Shown here piece after piece: positions 1 through 11,609 of a DNA stretch of 64,000 bases. How positions within the stretch are numbered: position 1 is the stretch's first letter; every line of letters begins with the position of its first letter. Source of the DNA: Hydractinia symbiolongicarpus. Taxonomy: Eukaryota > Cnidaria > Hydrozoa > Anthoathecata > Hydractiniidae. Location of the stretch: contig NC_079876.1 in NCBI RefSeq assembly GCF_029227915.1, forward strand, positions 6,446,001 through 6,510,000, given 5' to 3'. A program made the translations under genes and the position numbers. The notes beneath the pieces were generated by a model. The model made no database searches. It was given only the letters and a program-made list of their open reading frames with translations, and had not been told where the DNA came from.

Positions 1-169
1 ATAAGAACATCGGCAAGACTAAAACACCAATTTTCTCTCTACTCCCGAGAGAAATACATTTGGCAAAAAGAAATTTTAGCAGAATCAATCGCAAATGTTT
101 TTATGAATCTTTGAAATGAATAACAAAATAAAAACTACTTTTACCGGTACATGTTATAATAAGGAACAT

Positions 170-1130
170 TTCAGGCTGTAACGAATATAAGCGTATATAT
201 TGTAAATGTACCTTCAAGCTTCAAGTTTACTCCAATGCAACACTAAAGCTTGCTGACTTACCAAATTTCACACCAAGTTTAAAAAAACTATTCCCTTTTG
301 CCTTTTCTTTTTGAACCCGTAGCTAGCTCTCGGTCATACTTAAATTTCGCATAATAATTTGAAAGTTGATCACTTTGTGCAAAGTTGGACAATGTTGTAT
401 GATGCGAATCCTCCCTGTAAGTCGCTTGGCGCACTATTTACAGTAAAACTCTTATAACGACTACAGCCTCGTCTCTATGTTATATGGACTTTGCAGAGGG
501 AAAAGCCTGTTATTCAAGTTAGTAATGAAAAGCCTTGTTTTCAAGTTACCCACATTTGAAAAATATTGCTAATAGTAACCACCCGGTGAGAAAAAACAAA
601 CAATCATAAGCAAATCAAATCATTTCGTCGTAAAATTTAGACTGATTTTTTCTTTCCTTGTTCTGACTAGAACGAACAAACTCCCCAAATTTATAGTGTA
701 GCGTGTGAGTCTGAGTTAGTGTTAGGCAGTTGATTTTGATATTTAAAGCGCATATTTTGTAAATATACATCATAGATTCAATTTTACTCCAACACATACT
801 CTAAAGCTGGCTTAATATACCGAATTTTGCACCAAGTTCGGAAACACTATTTACATTTACCTTTCGTTTTTGAACACATGGCTCTCGGCCATACTTAAAT
901 TTTGCTGAATACTTTTCAAGCAAGATGCCTCGTACCACTTTACTGTTCCATACAAAGTGGCTTTCCTGAAGTTGATCACTTTGTACAAAGTTGGTCAATG
1001 TTATATGATGCGATTTCTCACTGTAACTCGCATGGCGTACTATTAACAGCAAAACTCTTATAACGACTACAGCCTCGTTTCTATGTGATTTGATTTTGTA
1101 AAAATTACATTAGAAATTTGCAGAGGGAAA
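170..1130 (+). repeat. Diverged direct repeat of about 0.5 kb, two copies
   Basis: The stretch around 180-480 recurs at about 740-1080. Both contain 'accaagtt', a 'gatcactttgtgcaaagttgg'-like stretch and 'ctcttataacgactacagcc', offset by roughly 560-600 bases. The second copy carries an extra internal segment. The same pair is present at about 49990-50960, and a single diverged version lies in copy 3 near 22580-22830. Open frames here on either strand (for example 801-1052 minus) look like chance frames within the repeat. No gene is seen between 1 and 2818. Confidence 0.75.
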
Positions 1131-1369
1131 GCCTGTTTTTCAATTTAGTTACAATATAGTAATGAATAACCTCGTTTTCAAGTTTTCCACATTTTTTAAA
1201 AATTATTGCTAATACTAACCATCCGGCGGGAAAAAAACAATCATAAGCAAATCAAAAGTCATTTCATCGTAAAATTTAGACTCGGTTGGTTTTTTGTTTT
1301 AACAATATCTTTTTCCTAAAGCTGTTGAGTTTGAATTTTTGCAATATCTAAGGCTCGTGCTCTTTTTTG

Positions 1370-1975
1370 TTCTTATAAAGAAACCCGCACAGTTTTTAAT
1401 CGATCGCGTGTCAGAGAAACATCTTTGCAATATTCGTACAGACGAAATCGAATATATTGAGTACAGTCGTTCTATTTTTATCACTATATCATACTCAACC
1501 AAAACGAATATGTTTCATTCAGCAAATAATGTTGATAAAATGTGTGAGGTGAGAGAAAATTTAATTTTGATAAAAGAAGTAGCTAGTTTTTATTATACAT
1601 TATTTTTATTCATGAGAAACCCGTTTACAATTAATGGAGTATTTACTAAGAGCTGTGTACCTAAGTCTCGTGTTCTTTAGAACTTGTTCTTATAAAGAAC
1701 CGATCGCGTGTCAGAGAAACAATCTTTAAAATATTCGTGCAGACGAAATCGAATATATTGAGTACAGTAGTTCTATTTTTATCACTATATCATACTCAAC
1801 CAAAACGAATATGTTTCATTCAAGAAATAATGTTGATAGGTCGTGTGAGGTGAGAGAAAATTTAATTTTGATAAAAGCAGTAGCTAGTTTTTATTATACA
1901 TTATTTTTATTCATGAGAAGTCTGTTCACAATTAACGGAGTATTTACTAAGAGCTGTGTAATTTTAATTTTTTTT
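1370..1975 (+). repeat. Tandem repeat, about 301-bp period, two units
   Basis: Unit 1 starts near 1370 and unit 2 near 1683. The shared text 'gacgaaatcgaatatattga' sits at 1441 and 1742, giving a 301-base period. The units end in the same 'tttactaagagctgtgta'. The equivalent pair in copy 2 is at about 51190-51790. Each unit holds a 'tgtgag|gtgagag' splice-donor-like site, but I see no convincing acceptor or conserved frame, so I do not call an exon. Confidence 0.8.
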
Positions 1976-2139
1976 TAGAATTTAAACTGAAAAAACTAAC
2001 AAACTCTTTTTGCGTGCTTGAGATTATGCTCTGTCTTGCAATTTTCTCCATACAATCTGAAAAAGCGTTATTTGTTCAATATTAATATTTAGTGAAGTTT
2101 TTTCTTTGTTCGTAAGAAACTAAATAAAGTCATGGAATA

Positions 2140-2412
2140 AGCATACTAGCCAGCCTCGGTTTTAGGGATTCATCGCCGTCTTCCCACATGCCATATAGAT
2201 AAAAAAATCCCTAGGGACAAGAGTGCTAGATTAGACAATACTAATATTTGGTAAAATTTTTCCTTTGTTTTAAAAAGCTAATTGAAGATTCATGAAATAA
2301 GCAGACTATCCAGCCTCGTTTCCAGATCTAGCCCAGATTTATCTTTTTGTTATTTTCCGGCATAAGAAATAGATAAAAAATCCCAGGGAAAGAAAGTGCT
2401 AGACTAGGTTGG
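2140..2412 (+). repeat. Two tandem short palindromic elements (CCTCGTCCCC-family)
   Basis: Two related units run from 'ccagcctcggttttaggg' to 'ccctagggacaagagtgctag' and from 'ccagcctcgtttccag' to 'gggaaagaaagtgctagac'. Each has an inverted core built on ctagggac/cctcg. Copy 2 has the same pair at about 51980-52240. Copy 3 has three such units (about 23030-23390). They belong to the same family as the palindromes at 5415-5510, 9297-9431 and 34240-34322. Confidence 0.55.
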
Positions 2413-2818
2413 TTTATAAAAACGCATTATGTTATCGTAATAATTGTAGGAATAGCTATATTTACTTCCGAGATTTTTATTAAAAATGTCATGTGAAATT
2501 ATTTTAACAAGCGAAAAATTTTAGGGTCTCGACATTAACTGAAACACTTCCGTGGTTCATACAAGTAGAATAATTTTCTCCTGATGCAAATTATCCTATA
2601 CATGATGACGTCAACATATTAATATTAACTTAAATAAAAATAAATTATTACTATATTTTTTGTTTCTGTGTTTTCACAATTACTTTTTTTATGTTTAATA
2701 CATTATAAAATGTTTTACAATAAAAAAAAAGTATTTAGTGATGTCATAAGTTTTTCGTTATCATGTTTCATTAATTTATAAATTTATAATTTTTATTCAT
2801 TTATTATTTTATTTTTAG

Positions 2819-3300
2819 ATATCGTGGAAATTATTAAATCTAACGATATCGAGAAACTGAAAAAATTACTATCCATTCATCCAAACATCGTTCACATGAG
2901 AGGTGAAGATGATTACACACCATTGATGTGGACAGTATGGATCACCGACAATACATCAATGGTGGAAATACTCATCTCATATGGGAGTGATGTTTGGGCG
3001 GAAGATAGTGTGAAACAAAACAGTTATCATTACGCTGCAATGCATGATCGTCACACAATATTAGATATGTTATGTCGACATGATGTAACAAACATCAACC
3101 GTGGAAATGTTAACAACCGCACACCATTACATTTTGCTGCAGTGTTTGGTCACATCTCATGTGTTGATGTTTTGTTGCGTCATGAAAATATTGATGTGAC
3201 GATCGAAGATGAAGATGGATATACAGCTTATGATTATGCTGGAGGATGGATGAATGAACAAAACCGGGAAATAATAAGACGAAAAATAAAAGAATACGAA
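2819..3300 (+). CDS. Ankyrin-repeat exon, copy 1 (internal exon)
   Basis: This is an internal exon of 482 bases. A strong acceptor ('ttttatttttag') ends at 2818 and a strong donor ('gtaagt') begins at 3301. It enters in phase 1 (two bases complete a codon, probably D) and leaves in phase 0. The roughly 160 residues form about four ankyrin repeats, seen in the motifs 'YTPLMW', 'NSYHYAA', 'RTPLHFAAVFGH' and 'GYTAYDYAG' with the usual 'VDVLLRH' helix. No start codon belongs here: the frame simply opens at a GTG. The upstream exons of this gene would lie left of base 1. By analogy with copy 2, this is probably the ankyrin part of a HEPN-NTPase-FN3 protein. Compared with copy 2, nearly all base changes replace residues. 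Confidence 0.85.
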
Positions 3301-3324
3301 GTAAGTTATTAAGTTGATTTAATA

Positions 3325-3610
3325 AATTAGAAAGAAGAATAAATTTGTATTTTATTTTAATTTGAAAATAATAAGGATTAAATAAATTTTTAAATAAATA
3401 TTTAGGTATGGAATGTTTTTATTTTTTTAAATTTTGGTGCGAAGAAATTAAAAGTTAATAAATTAGAAAGAAGAATAAATTTGTATTTTATTTTAATTTG
3501 AAAATAATAAGGATTAAATAAATTTTTAAATAAATATTTAGGTGTGGAATGTTTTTATTTTTTTAAATTTTAGTGCGTGGTATAAGAAATTAAAAGTTAA
3601 AAAATTAGAA
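3325..3610 (+). repeat. 136-bp tandem repeat in the intron after the ankyrin exon
   Basis: 'aattagaaagaagaat' recurs at 3325, 3461 and about 3602, giving periods of about 136 and 141 bases, with 'tttaggtatggaatgttttt' inside each unit. Copy 2 has one unit fewer (53152-53310), so copy 1 gained a unit or copy 2 lost one. The rest of the intron to about 4380 is AT-rich with no other feature seen. Confidence 0.8.
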
Positions 3611-4389
3611 AGAAGAATGATTTTTTTATTTCTTTTAATTTGATAATAATGATGATAAATGAAAGTTAAAAAACGAATGAAATGATTCGCAATAATAAAA
3701 GGATGGATGATTTTTATTTGAGTGAAATAAACTAATTAACAAATTGAAGGATATAATGAATCTAAATTTAAGAAACTTAAGAATAAAATGTTGAATGTCA
3801 AAAATATTTTTTTATAACAAATTGGATAAAATGAATAAAATACTTAAGAATAAAATGTTAAGGTTGTCAAGTAGATTATTGTGACAGTCCAAAGTAGAAA
3901 GTATTTTTAATAAAAAATAGTGAATTATTATAGCTGTTAACAATTCTGACAGCATTAATTTTTATGTATGTAAAAATAATGATAAGAGATGTATATATTA
4001 TAACGAAATTAAAAATAATAAATTTTATAAGAGAAAAAGAAGAAGTAAAAATACAATTTCGTACCCAGACTGTTTTTTATTTTACATCTTCTGAAATTGA
4101 TTGTTATTATTGTTAGCATGAATTGAATATTATAGATCTGAAAATATTTAAAATAAAAGATATTTAAAACATTCAAAAATAAGAATGCCACGATGTTAAA
4201 CTTTTTTTTCGTAATCCGAAATTATTTTATTTTTTGCATAGCGATTGTACAAATTTCGCGTTATAACAGGATTTTATGAACAAATTGACAGATTGTCTCT
4301 CATTTAGAAGACATGGCCATGACGATGGCTGTTCTAATACTTAAGTAGCTATACTTTAAAATAACAAATCTTTTTATCTTTCAGGACAG

Positions 4390-4445
4390 GACGAAGTAAA
4401 TATTTCAAATGATTTTGTTTTGAAAAACAACAATCAGTTTGTGAG
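4390..4445 (+). CDS. Putative small 3' exon of the ankyrin gene, copy 1
   Basis: A pyrimidine tract leads into tandem acceptors 'tttcag|gacag|gac', and a donor 'gag|gtgag' follows. Using the second acceptor, the phase-0 ankyrin exon continues in frame for 18 codons (DEVNIS...NQFV) plus two bases. The next acceptor at 4532-4533 then supplies 'A TGA', a stop. Using the first acceptor instead, the frame stops at TAA (4397). In copy 2 that codon is TGA, so a short C-terminal end is also possible. A GTA/GTG difference between the copies is silent in the longer frame. Copy 3 has lost this exon. The exact C-terminus is unresolved. Confidence 0.4.
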
Positions 4446-5414
4446 GTGAGACGGTACTTTATACAATTGGATATATTTATCTTTTGTTATTTCTATTTTT
4501 AACTTTCTTTCATGAAATTTATTTATTTTTTAGATGAGGAACGAGTCCATTTTTTAGTTTTATTTTATATTGTAATGAATTTATTTGTAGTAAAACGTAC
4601 TGAAACATTTTTCTGTTCGATTTTTATCAAGCCTTGTTTCGTTTATATTTCATTCAGGAAGCGACACATGTCAAAGGTCACGTGTTTTTTTAAACTGTCT
4701 CAAACTTGCCGCATGGTGCAATGTAGAGTGAATCTTTTTTATTACAAACGTCAACTGATATACTTTCTCAACCTCGTCCCCAAGTCTTGTTAGGCCTTTA
4801 TATTTTGAAGGCCCTGGTTGGTCACGTGACGACAGAATACCCACGTATAGTGGGTATTTTGAAAATAATTATTTGTCTCGCTCTTCCAAAATATACACAA
4901 GCAGTCGAGAAAAAAATAAAAGAACTGACACAATTATTTAGAATGGTTAAAATAATATTAATAAGAAAAAAATTATATATATTTTTATATAAATATTTTT
5001 ATATTGTAAAAATTATTTTTATTTATTTATAATAACATTGTTTAATGTATAAAAGAACTGTTAATAAATATTGTATAATATATTAAACATTCACACTTGC
5101 TTACCTGTTTTTAATTTCCAGTACTTCTCCCCTTTTCTTAAACTTCTTCCCATTTTAAAAAAGTTCATCTTATCCTGATTGTACTGAAGAATAGCAATTT
5201 AACATTTATTAAAATTAAATTTTTGTAGGATGAAATCTAGTTTGACGTCATCTCCTAGATGGTAAAAGAAAGCCCATGAATATGTTGCCGCAAAACTCAT
5301 AAAACATTTTTGTGAATAATTATAAAATTAATGTCTAAGACAAATAGAAGTAGTGCCAAAAAGCATTCTTTCTTTTCAGCCTCCCAACAGGTAAGAATCA
5401 ACGAGTTGCGTGAA

Positions 5415-5510
5415 CTATCCTCGTCCCCAGGATTTGTTGCCTGGTAAGTCAAATCCGCTAGCGCTCAGGCTACATCTCAATAAGGCAAGAACCCCTGGGA
5501 ACGTGGTTGT
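5415..5510. mobile_element. Short palindromic MITE-like element
   Basis: Outer arms 'tcctcgtccccagg' and 'cccctgggaacgtggttg' are inverted versions of one another around a core of about 65 bases. Equivalent elements sit at about 55206-55300 in copy 2 and at about 25336-25430 in copy 3. The element therefore predates the duplication. Confidence 0.6.
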
Positions 5511-6062
5511 GCGTGGACCCATGAACAGAGTAGATACTTTTTCAAAACGAGTATAATATAAGATGAACACTTTTCACCGGATGTTTTGATCAAGGCTGTC
5601 AAAAAGCCTTTGGTAAATTTTAATCATAGTAAATGGAGTCCTGCGCAAATTTCAGCATAGATCCTGCGCAAATTTCAATACGCACTCGTCTTTTACGTTG
5701 CACCTAGGGCTTCCCTTATTATAATACAGGAATTTACGGACTTCTATTTTGTTCTGCGCGTTATTTTTGCTTGCCAGAACCTTTGATCGTTTGCGTGAAT
5801 TCCATCCTCGATCACAGGACATGTCGTGATGATCAACGCTTTCTGAATCAAAAACGCTTGCTGAGTTAAACTGTGTAATCAACAAAAACTCTGTCCATGT
5901 GGGCATTGCTATACATTTTCTACTCTTTTGCGGACTTTTTCGTGAGGGAAGTAGCAAAATAAGTTATTGCTCATCTCCAGTACCTGTTACAATCTCATCT
6001 TCAAACAAAACAAAACAACCGTATGATATATATAAATCGCTTATCCATGTGGGTATGGTGAC

Positions 6063-6842
6063 ATGATCCATCGATTTGGGAGATCAGTTCTAGAACTAAG
6101 TATGATTTCAAACTTCGTGTAAATTTGATTGATCAGCATTTTAAGTACAAATTGCGCGACCTCACTCAAAATTGGTTAGCTTTAATAAAGCTCAGAGAGT
6201 ATGCTGATGCTGGTCATGAGTAAAATTCTGCTGGGGATTATTTGTTGATGGAACTATCCGTCCAATATGTCGAACCAAAAGATGTCAACAAGCTATATAC
6301 AATGGCAATAAACAGATCTATTCTTTTAAATTTTAAAGCGTTGTTGGACTAAACGGTTAAATTGCGAGTTTGTATGGACCTACGGAAGGTAGGAGACACG
6401 ATTGTGCTCTTTTGAATACTTCCGGATTACTTCAAAGTTTACAACATTCACATTCGCCTAATGAACAGTTATTGTGCATTTATGGTTATCTTGCATACCT
6501 CATTCGTCCACAAATAATATGGCCCTTTAAGGATGCGAATATACTACTAATCAAAGACCGTTAAATGAGGCCATGAGCAAAGTGAGAATATCTGTGGAAT
6601 GTATATTTGGTGACATTGTGAATTACTCGCATTTTTAGAAAAAGTTGAAGATAGGCTTGAGTGCTGCTGGAAAAATGAATTCACTTTGTGCACTTCTTCA
6701 TGATGAATTCAGAATTCTTAAAGTTCTCTGGAGTTTATCGGTTCATGTTAAGAAAATTTTGTACCATATTCGTTTAAAATCTTTGCAACGTCAGTGCAAA
6801 AATAACTTTTATATTCCATGCAAAGAACACGAGTTCGTGTAA
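6063..6842 (+). pseudogene. Decayed PIF/Harbinger transposase (DDE_Tnp_4 type), copy 1
   Basis: Pieces of the transposase can be read in order: 'HRFGRSVLEL' (6069 on), 'FVDGTIRPICRTKRCQQ' from 6241, 'LYGPTEGRRHDCALL' to about 6415, 'VRISVECIFGDI' around 6585-6615, and 'KIGLSAAGKMNSLCALLH' from about 6648. These match the usual catalytic sites: first Asp in 'DGT' (6247), second Asp in 'RHD' (6400) and Glu in 'VECIFG' (6597). In-frame stops (in the V-to-G stretch near 6330-6360 and after 'SHF') and lost bases break the frame, so it is not functional. Family assignment is from motif memory. A similarly broken copy lies at 55850-56629. Confidence 0.75.
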
Positions 6843-7246
6843 AGTATTCACAAACTTTCTTTTTTCTTTAACTTTTGTGATCATTCGTCAATTGATTCTT
6901 GATCTTTCGACTTTTTCGCTTCGCTCTTTTTTTCTACAAAAAATAAGTAAAATACATTACAAAGTCAATCTTTAACAGAGACAGTCTGTTTAGAATTTTG
7001 AGGTCGACAGGACAGGCCCTGTTTAAAATATCTCTGCCCTAGAACTGTAATTTCTAAAAGACAAGGAAGTAGCAAAAACATATCATAACTTATGTTTATT
7101 AACATCAAAAATAAATATGTATTTCTAAATAACTATTTAGTGACAAGTATACAAAAGTCGTCCACAGAACATTGTTTTTTTATGCTTCAGGAGTATAGAT
7201 TTATAGCATGTGTAACAATATTTGTATAGTATGAAGAATAGAATTT

Positions 7247-7899
7247 TTATGATGATATGTTATGGCTAATTTTATGTTGGTGAAGTTGATGTACTATTTT
7301 TTGTAAGATAGCTCTGTCAAAACCATACTCTTCATATGCTTGAAATTTTTTTGAAATAATTTCTGAGAAAACATTGTCACTAGTTACTACATTTTCCAAT
7401 GTCTTTCTAAAAATTTTAGTTATAAATTTTTCGTCAACTAGTTCTTCCTTTTGTTCATCTTCCTTTTTAGCCTCAAACTCATTATTATTGTGCTTCTTAA
7501 TGAAGTTTTAATCCACCTTTACTTTTGCACACTTTGTCACATACTTCACAGGAAAAATTGCCAAGTTCGATCCTAAATGATAATAATGTCGTCATATATG
7601 TGACATACAAAAGGCTTTCCCTCCCTCCCCCCAGCAGCCTAGCTTGTTAGTCTTACTTTTTCTATCAAAACAGCACAAACAAAACAAAGAATTACTTACG
7701 TCTTCACATAGATCGTTTGCGAATTCATTTAAATATTTATCTTCGTTTAAAACTTCAATAATATATTCAAAGTGTCATCCTCAAAAATAACTAAGGATAC
7801 CAAAATACTATCATTTCCTCCTGCATTAGACGTTAGGGAGAACTGCAAATTTGTCGATCGCGCCATCATTTTTCCTGTACTACTTGCTGACTTAGTCAT
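7247..7899 (-). pseudogene. Decayed two-exon C2H2 zinc-finger gene, copy 1
   Basis: Reading the minus strand from an ATG at 7899, the first exon gives MTKSASSTGKMMARSTNLQF and runs to a donor 'gaagac|gtaagt' at 7700, with one frameshift near 7765. The second exon begins after 'atcatttag' at 7572 and carries a C2H2 finger, 'CEVCDKVCKSKGGLKLH', followed after a one-base frameshift by KKH. An acidic/basic stretch and 'EEYGFDRAILQKIVHQL' follow, ending at a TAA at 7247. The gene is convergent with the Harbinger relic, so it could be that element's accessory ORF or an unrelated host gene. The frameshifts mark it as a pseudogene. Confidence 0.55.
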
Positions 7900-8602
7900 C
7901 TTTGCTTAGTTCGAATCTCATAGAATTTGCATGGCGGAAACGTGCGCACCAACCAAAATCGTTTTCAATCGACTAGAACAAGGTCCTGGGCAAGATTGTC
8001 CAAATAGCTTATTTTGTCTATGATAGCGTAATTAGGACATTATAGCCTAACCATCCGCCATCTTTTTTTAAATCAAAATAGTGTATTTAGGCTGTTTTTA
8101 CTAGAAATTAAAAAAAGGTTGCGAAGCATTACGCAATATGTTTTACAAATGTACTGATTAATTTTTGTCATTTTGCAACATTTTAACGCCGTGTTACTTG
8201 TAAATTGTGTTTAATTAAGGTTGTTACTGTGAAGGTTTGACCGTGAAAAGTCTACCTTGTACCCCATCGGAGAGCAACTCCTTCCTACCCCAAGAATATA
8301 CACATTGTTCTAATGATCTCATTTTGGACAACTGTGTTCTTGTGAGATGCAGCTTTACCATGTTTGTATATATACGTCAATATTGGAAGGATTGGAAATA
8401 CGTAAATTTCGAATAGCTGCAACCTGGGGGAAATAAGATCGAAGTTTTACCATTATATAAATGCCATTTGTATATACCTTTTTTGTATGATGTACCAAAT
8501 TCATTATTTAGAGTCTATGTTTTGTCGAGCATGTGTCCAATGTAACAGGTGTGTCCATGTAAAATATGTTATCTATTTAAGTGCTATTAACGATTTCTGT
8601 AG

Positions 8603-8815
8603 CTACCATTCTCCGGAGAGAACACGCGGATGAGCTGCAATTCTCTTTGAAGTTTCAGAACGTATCACCTCTCCTTTCAACTTAACGTTAACGGAGTTAA
8701 CTGGGATAGGTAAAGAGGATTCTGGATGGTCAAATAAAATCTTAACATTTCCGTTGCTTTCCTTCCACTGCATCACTACTTCCAAGCAAGCTCTCGTCTG
8801 CTTCAAACTTCCCAT
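8603..8815 (-). CDS. Unidentified 70-residue ORF, copy 1
   Basis: The ORF begins with ATG (MGSLKQTRACLEVV...) and ends 'HPRVLSGEW'. I do not recognise a family. It is mixed alpha/beta in character, with no signal peptide or membrane segment. Its counterpart at 58701-58913 stays open with only two residue changes (G to R, G to E), but the surrounding sequence is just as conserved, so this is not strong evidence of coding. It may be an exon or a chance frame. Confidence 0.25.
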   Translation of the reverse strand: MGSLKQTRACLEVVMQWKESNGNVKILFDHPESSLPIPVNSVNVKLKGEVIRSETSKRIAAHPRVLSGEW

Positions 8816-9296
8816 GCTCCAAGTTTAATAGAGCAGCAGGAAAAACAATTCCATTAATTATTTTACCCGATCATTTACAAAGGAAGCTTAGAGGTGATGG
8901 CCAAAACAATATTCTTCTTATTCTTAACTGGAAAGAGATCAGCAAGTAAATGAAAAATAATTAATTTTCCAAATACATAGGCAAAACTGCCTTTATCAAA
9001 GCGATAAAATATATGATTTGCGTTGTTTTCAGGCAATATTCAAAAACATATACTTGCTTTAAAACAACAATATGTACTTTAGAGCCACCTCCACAACTAC
9101 TTAGTCTTCACAGTGCAGTCTTCACTAAAAAGTTCCATTTTTAACGATCACGATAAGAAGTAAAAAATTCTGGATAAGCGAGACACGAGTGCATTAATTA
9201 AAAATCTGCGAAAATCAAAGATTTTTGACCAGCCTCCACCAGGGCCATGTTCGTTTCGCCGTCCGATATGCAAAAAGAGACAACATGTCCTGGGAT

Positions 9297-9431
9297 CGAG
9301 GTTGGTCCCTAGCGCTTTTTGTTTCTCTTTGATATAATACGGCGAGGTTCTAACACCTTACTGCAGCTGATATCTGGAAATACACCAACACTGAATGTCA
9401 TAGACGTAAAAAACCCTAGGGACGAGGTTGT
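9297..9431. mobile_element. Short inverted-repeat element (CCTCGTCCCC-family)
   Basis: The left end 'gaggttggtccctagcgc' and the right end 'ccctagggacgaggttgt' are related to each other, with about 100 bases between them. The same element is at about 59395-59530 in copy 2. It belongs to the family of palindromic elements seen throughout the window. Confidence 0.5.
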
Positions 9432-10390
9432 AAAATAAACTCAACGCGGAACAACAACAACTTTTTGGCAAAAATACAATACAACTATATATATGCGGAA
9501 TATTTCTTCTCAGAAAGTACGAGAAGTTTAGATCGCGCGAAACTAAAGAAAAACGATTACTGAGAAATTTCGTAAAACCTCTTTCCACAGAATTATCAAA
9601 TTAAATATTGATAATAATCACAATATTGTCAGTGTTGGCCGACGTAGATCCAACATTGATGAAGCTTTTAGCGCCAAAAATCCATGCAAAGTTATACTTT
9701 TATAAAGTTAAAACCCTTATTTTAAAAGAAATGCAATATATCGAGTTGTGCAATCCGTAGTGTGCGAAAATGTCACGAATTAAGGGGATGCTCGTCGTAA
9801 GGTACACTCCTTCAACTGGAAAATAATACTCGGAACGCTAATAATAATAGAGACTTTCGCGTTAACGATAGCAGCTTGTGGGTTTTTCTTCACGTAAAAA
9901 TAACGGCATTAGTTATGAAAACCGATTTCTTAAAGCCACGGAATCTGCTGCGATGAATTTCAAAAACTCACGGGAAACAATAAAGAAAAACAAACAATCT
10001 ACAGGAACGAAAACAATTTATTAACTTTATCAAGATTTATAAGACAGCTTCAAATTTTTGACGGAAAAACTATAACAACGCGGTGTGAGATTTCGCTTTC
10101 TTCTTTTTATCTCACGTATTGAAAGATAACATCTCTCGCTCTCATTGTACGCAATCTAAAAAGAAACAGAAAACATTTTTATATAGTATATTATATTATA
10201 CATATAGCAAAGTCTCTAAATACATTAAAATCCAGTGCCTTTGAGGACAATATTTAGAGTTAAATTCTAAACTACAAATATATATCATTTTCTGGGACTG
10301 AGTGCTCAAAAAGTATGTTTACTAGATACAATATGCTTGATATAATTAATAAAGTCACGCAACTCTGTGTACTTTGAGGGTTCTCCTCTC

Positions 10391-10470
10391 TTGGGGATTG
10401 GTAGTTCAGTCGGTAGGGCGTTCACTTCATATTCATATGGGTTCAATCCCACGTAACAGTTGTTGCTTAT
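10391..10470 (+). mobile_element. tRNA-derived SINE head, copy 1
   Basis: An A-box-like 'tggtagttcagtcggtag' and a B-box-like 'gggttcaatccc', spaced about 35-40 bases apart, mark an internal RNA polymerase III promoter. The tRNA-like part is too degenerate in its stems to call a functional tRNA. The SINE body probably runs to about 10560. Frames of 139 and 64 residues that overlap it on both strands (10306-10725) are conserved only because the DNA is. Confidence 0.6.
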
Positions 10471-11609
10471 TGAACAGAAAGTTAAAAGGTTTCTGTAGCT
10501 CAAATGGAAGCTTTTTAACACTCTATAACCGTCTATGTTGTCCCTCCTGGAAAAAATTGACAGGGTAAATTTATTGGAATTAATGACTAACCACATAAAA
10601 TATAGATCACTACTTTTTGTGGCCAAGACAACAGAATTGAAAGCACTGTTTTTCATTTGGAAAGTACAAATTGTATTTAAAAATTTGCCCAAGCTTGCCC
10701 TCATACTTATGGCTTTTTTGGCCAATTGACACGCATACTAATCTACCATACTGAACACAAACGTTACGAAAAACAAGAACTTTGATTAAGGTCTATTATG
10801 TGGTTTCTTAAAGGGTCATTCAAGAGTAGTTTTTACGTATCATAACTTAACTATACCACATTATTGTAAGCTCATGAAACACAATGCAAAAACATAGGGT
10901 TGTAAAGAAAATGATGAAGCCCTGAATATTTTTTTATCTTTTTTAATTATTTTTATATATCTAAACTTAATCTCTCAAAAACAATAATTACATTAACGGT
11001 CGCCACCATTATCGAACAAAAGTTCACTTGGTCATTCGGGACTTCACACGTCGTACATAGCTCACTTCTTGAAAAAATTATTGCAAGGTTTGAGTGTTGA
11101 AGAATTTAACAACATGCGAGAGTAGGTAAACAAAGTAGAACGTCCAGGTAAAGGCACCGTTTGATAAAATATTTCAGATTTAGAACAGTCAACAGAAACG
11201 GGTGCTTAAAAATGAGATGCGATAATGCAAATAATCGTTTAAATCATCAGAACGCTCTAATAAAAGTAAATAAATTTTTCTAAATCTAAATGTAGTCCAA
11301 TTTGGATGCAAAGATGTTGAAAATAAGCTAACTCTTTCAAAATAACACTAGTAAAAGTTAATTATTTTACCTTTACTGAAGTAAATTCTTTTCAATTTTT
11401 AACAGCTATCAGATGGCAGTGAACATTTTTTTAAGGAATTTTCAATTCTAATACACAGTTAAAGAAAGGAAAACAATAATATTCTGTTTCGTATGAAAAA
11501 ATGCATACCGTATTTCCGTCATAGGAACCTCATTTCATATAAGCTGCAGTTAATTAAGATAGGAGAAACTCCAACAACATTAGATAACCCTTTGTGTAAA
11601 CCATTTCTT

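Larger units (their letters stand above)
1..11184 (+). repeat. Segmental duplication, copy 1 (left end cut by window)
   Basis: This block is repeated in the same orientation at 49825-61248. Base 1 aligns with 49825, and the two stop matching after about 11184 and 61248. Differences by eye are scattered substitutions plus a few indels. Copy 1 has one extra 136-bp tandem unit near 3460. It lacks a piece near 5210 that copy 2 keeps at about 54915-55015, and it lacks two 99-bp units found at 56.6-56.8 kb and a 113-bp block found at 57835-57948. It contains an ankyrin exon, a Harbinger relic, a zinc-finger relic, a conserved 70-residue ORF and a SINE. The duplication probably continues left of the window. 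Confidence 0.95.

Noticed and set aside
1339-1680. 113-codon frame in the 301-bp tandem repeat
   Set aside because: The frame is broken in the second repeat unit and in copy 2; no domain or splice context.
4512-4793. 93-codon Phe-rich frame present in both copies (also 54200-54481)
   Set aside because: It starts within a polypyrimidine tract before an acceptor, the residues are biased by AT content, and a palindromic element is included at its end.
10306-10725. 139-codon minus frame conserved in both duplication copies
   Set aside because: It runs antisense through a tRNA-derived SINE, and the surrounding non-coding DNA is just as conserved.
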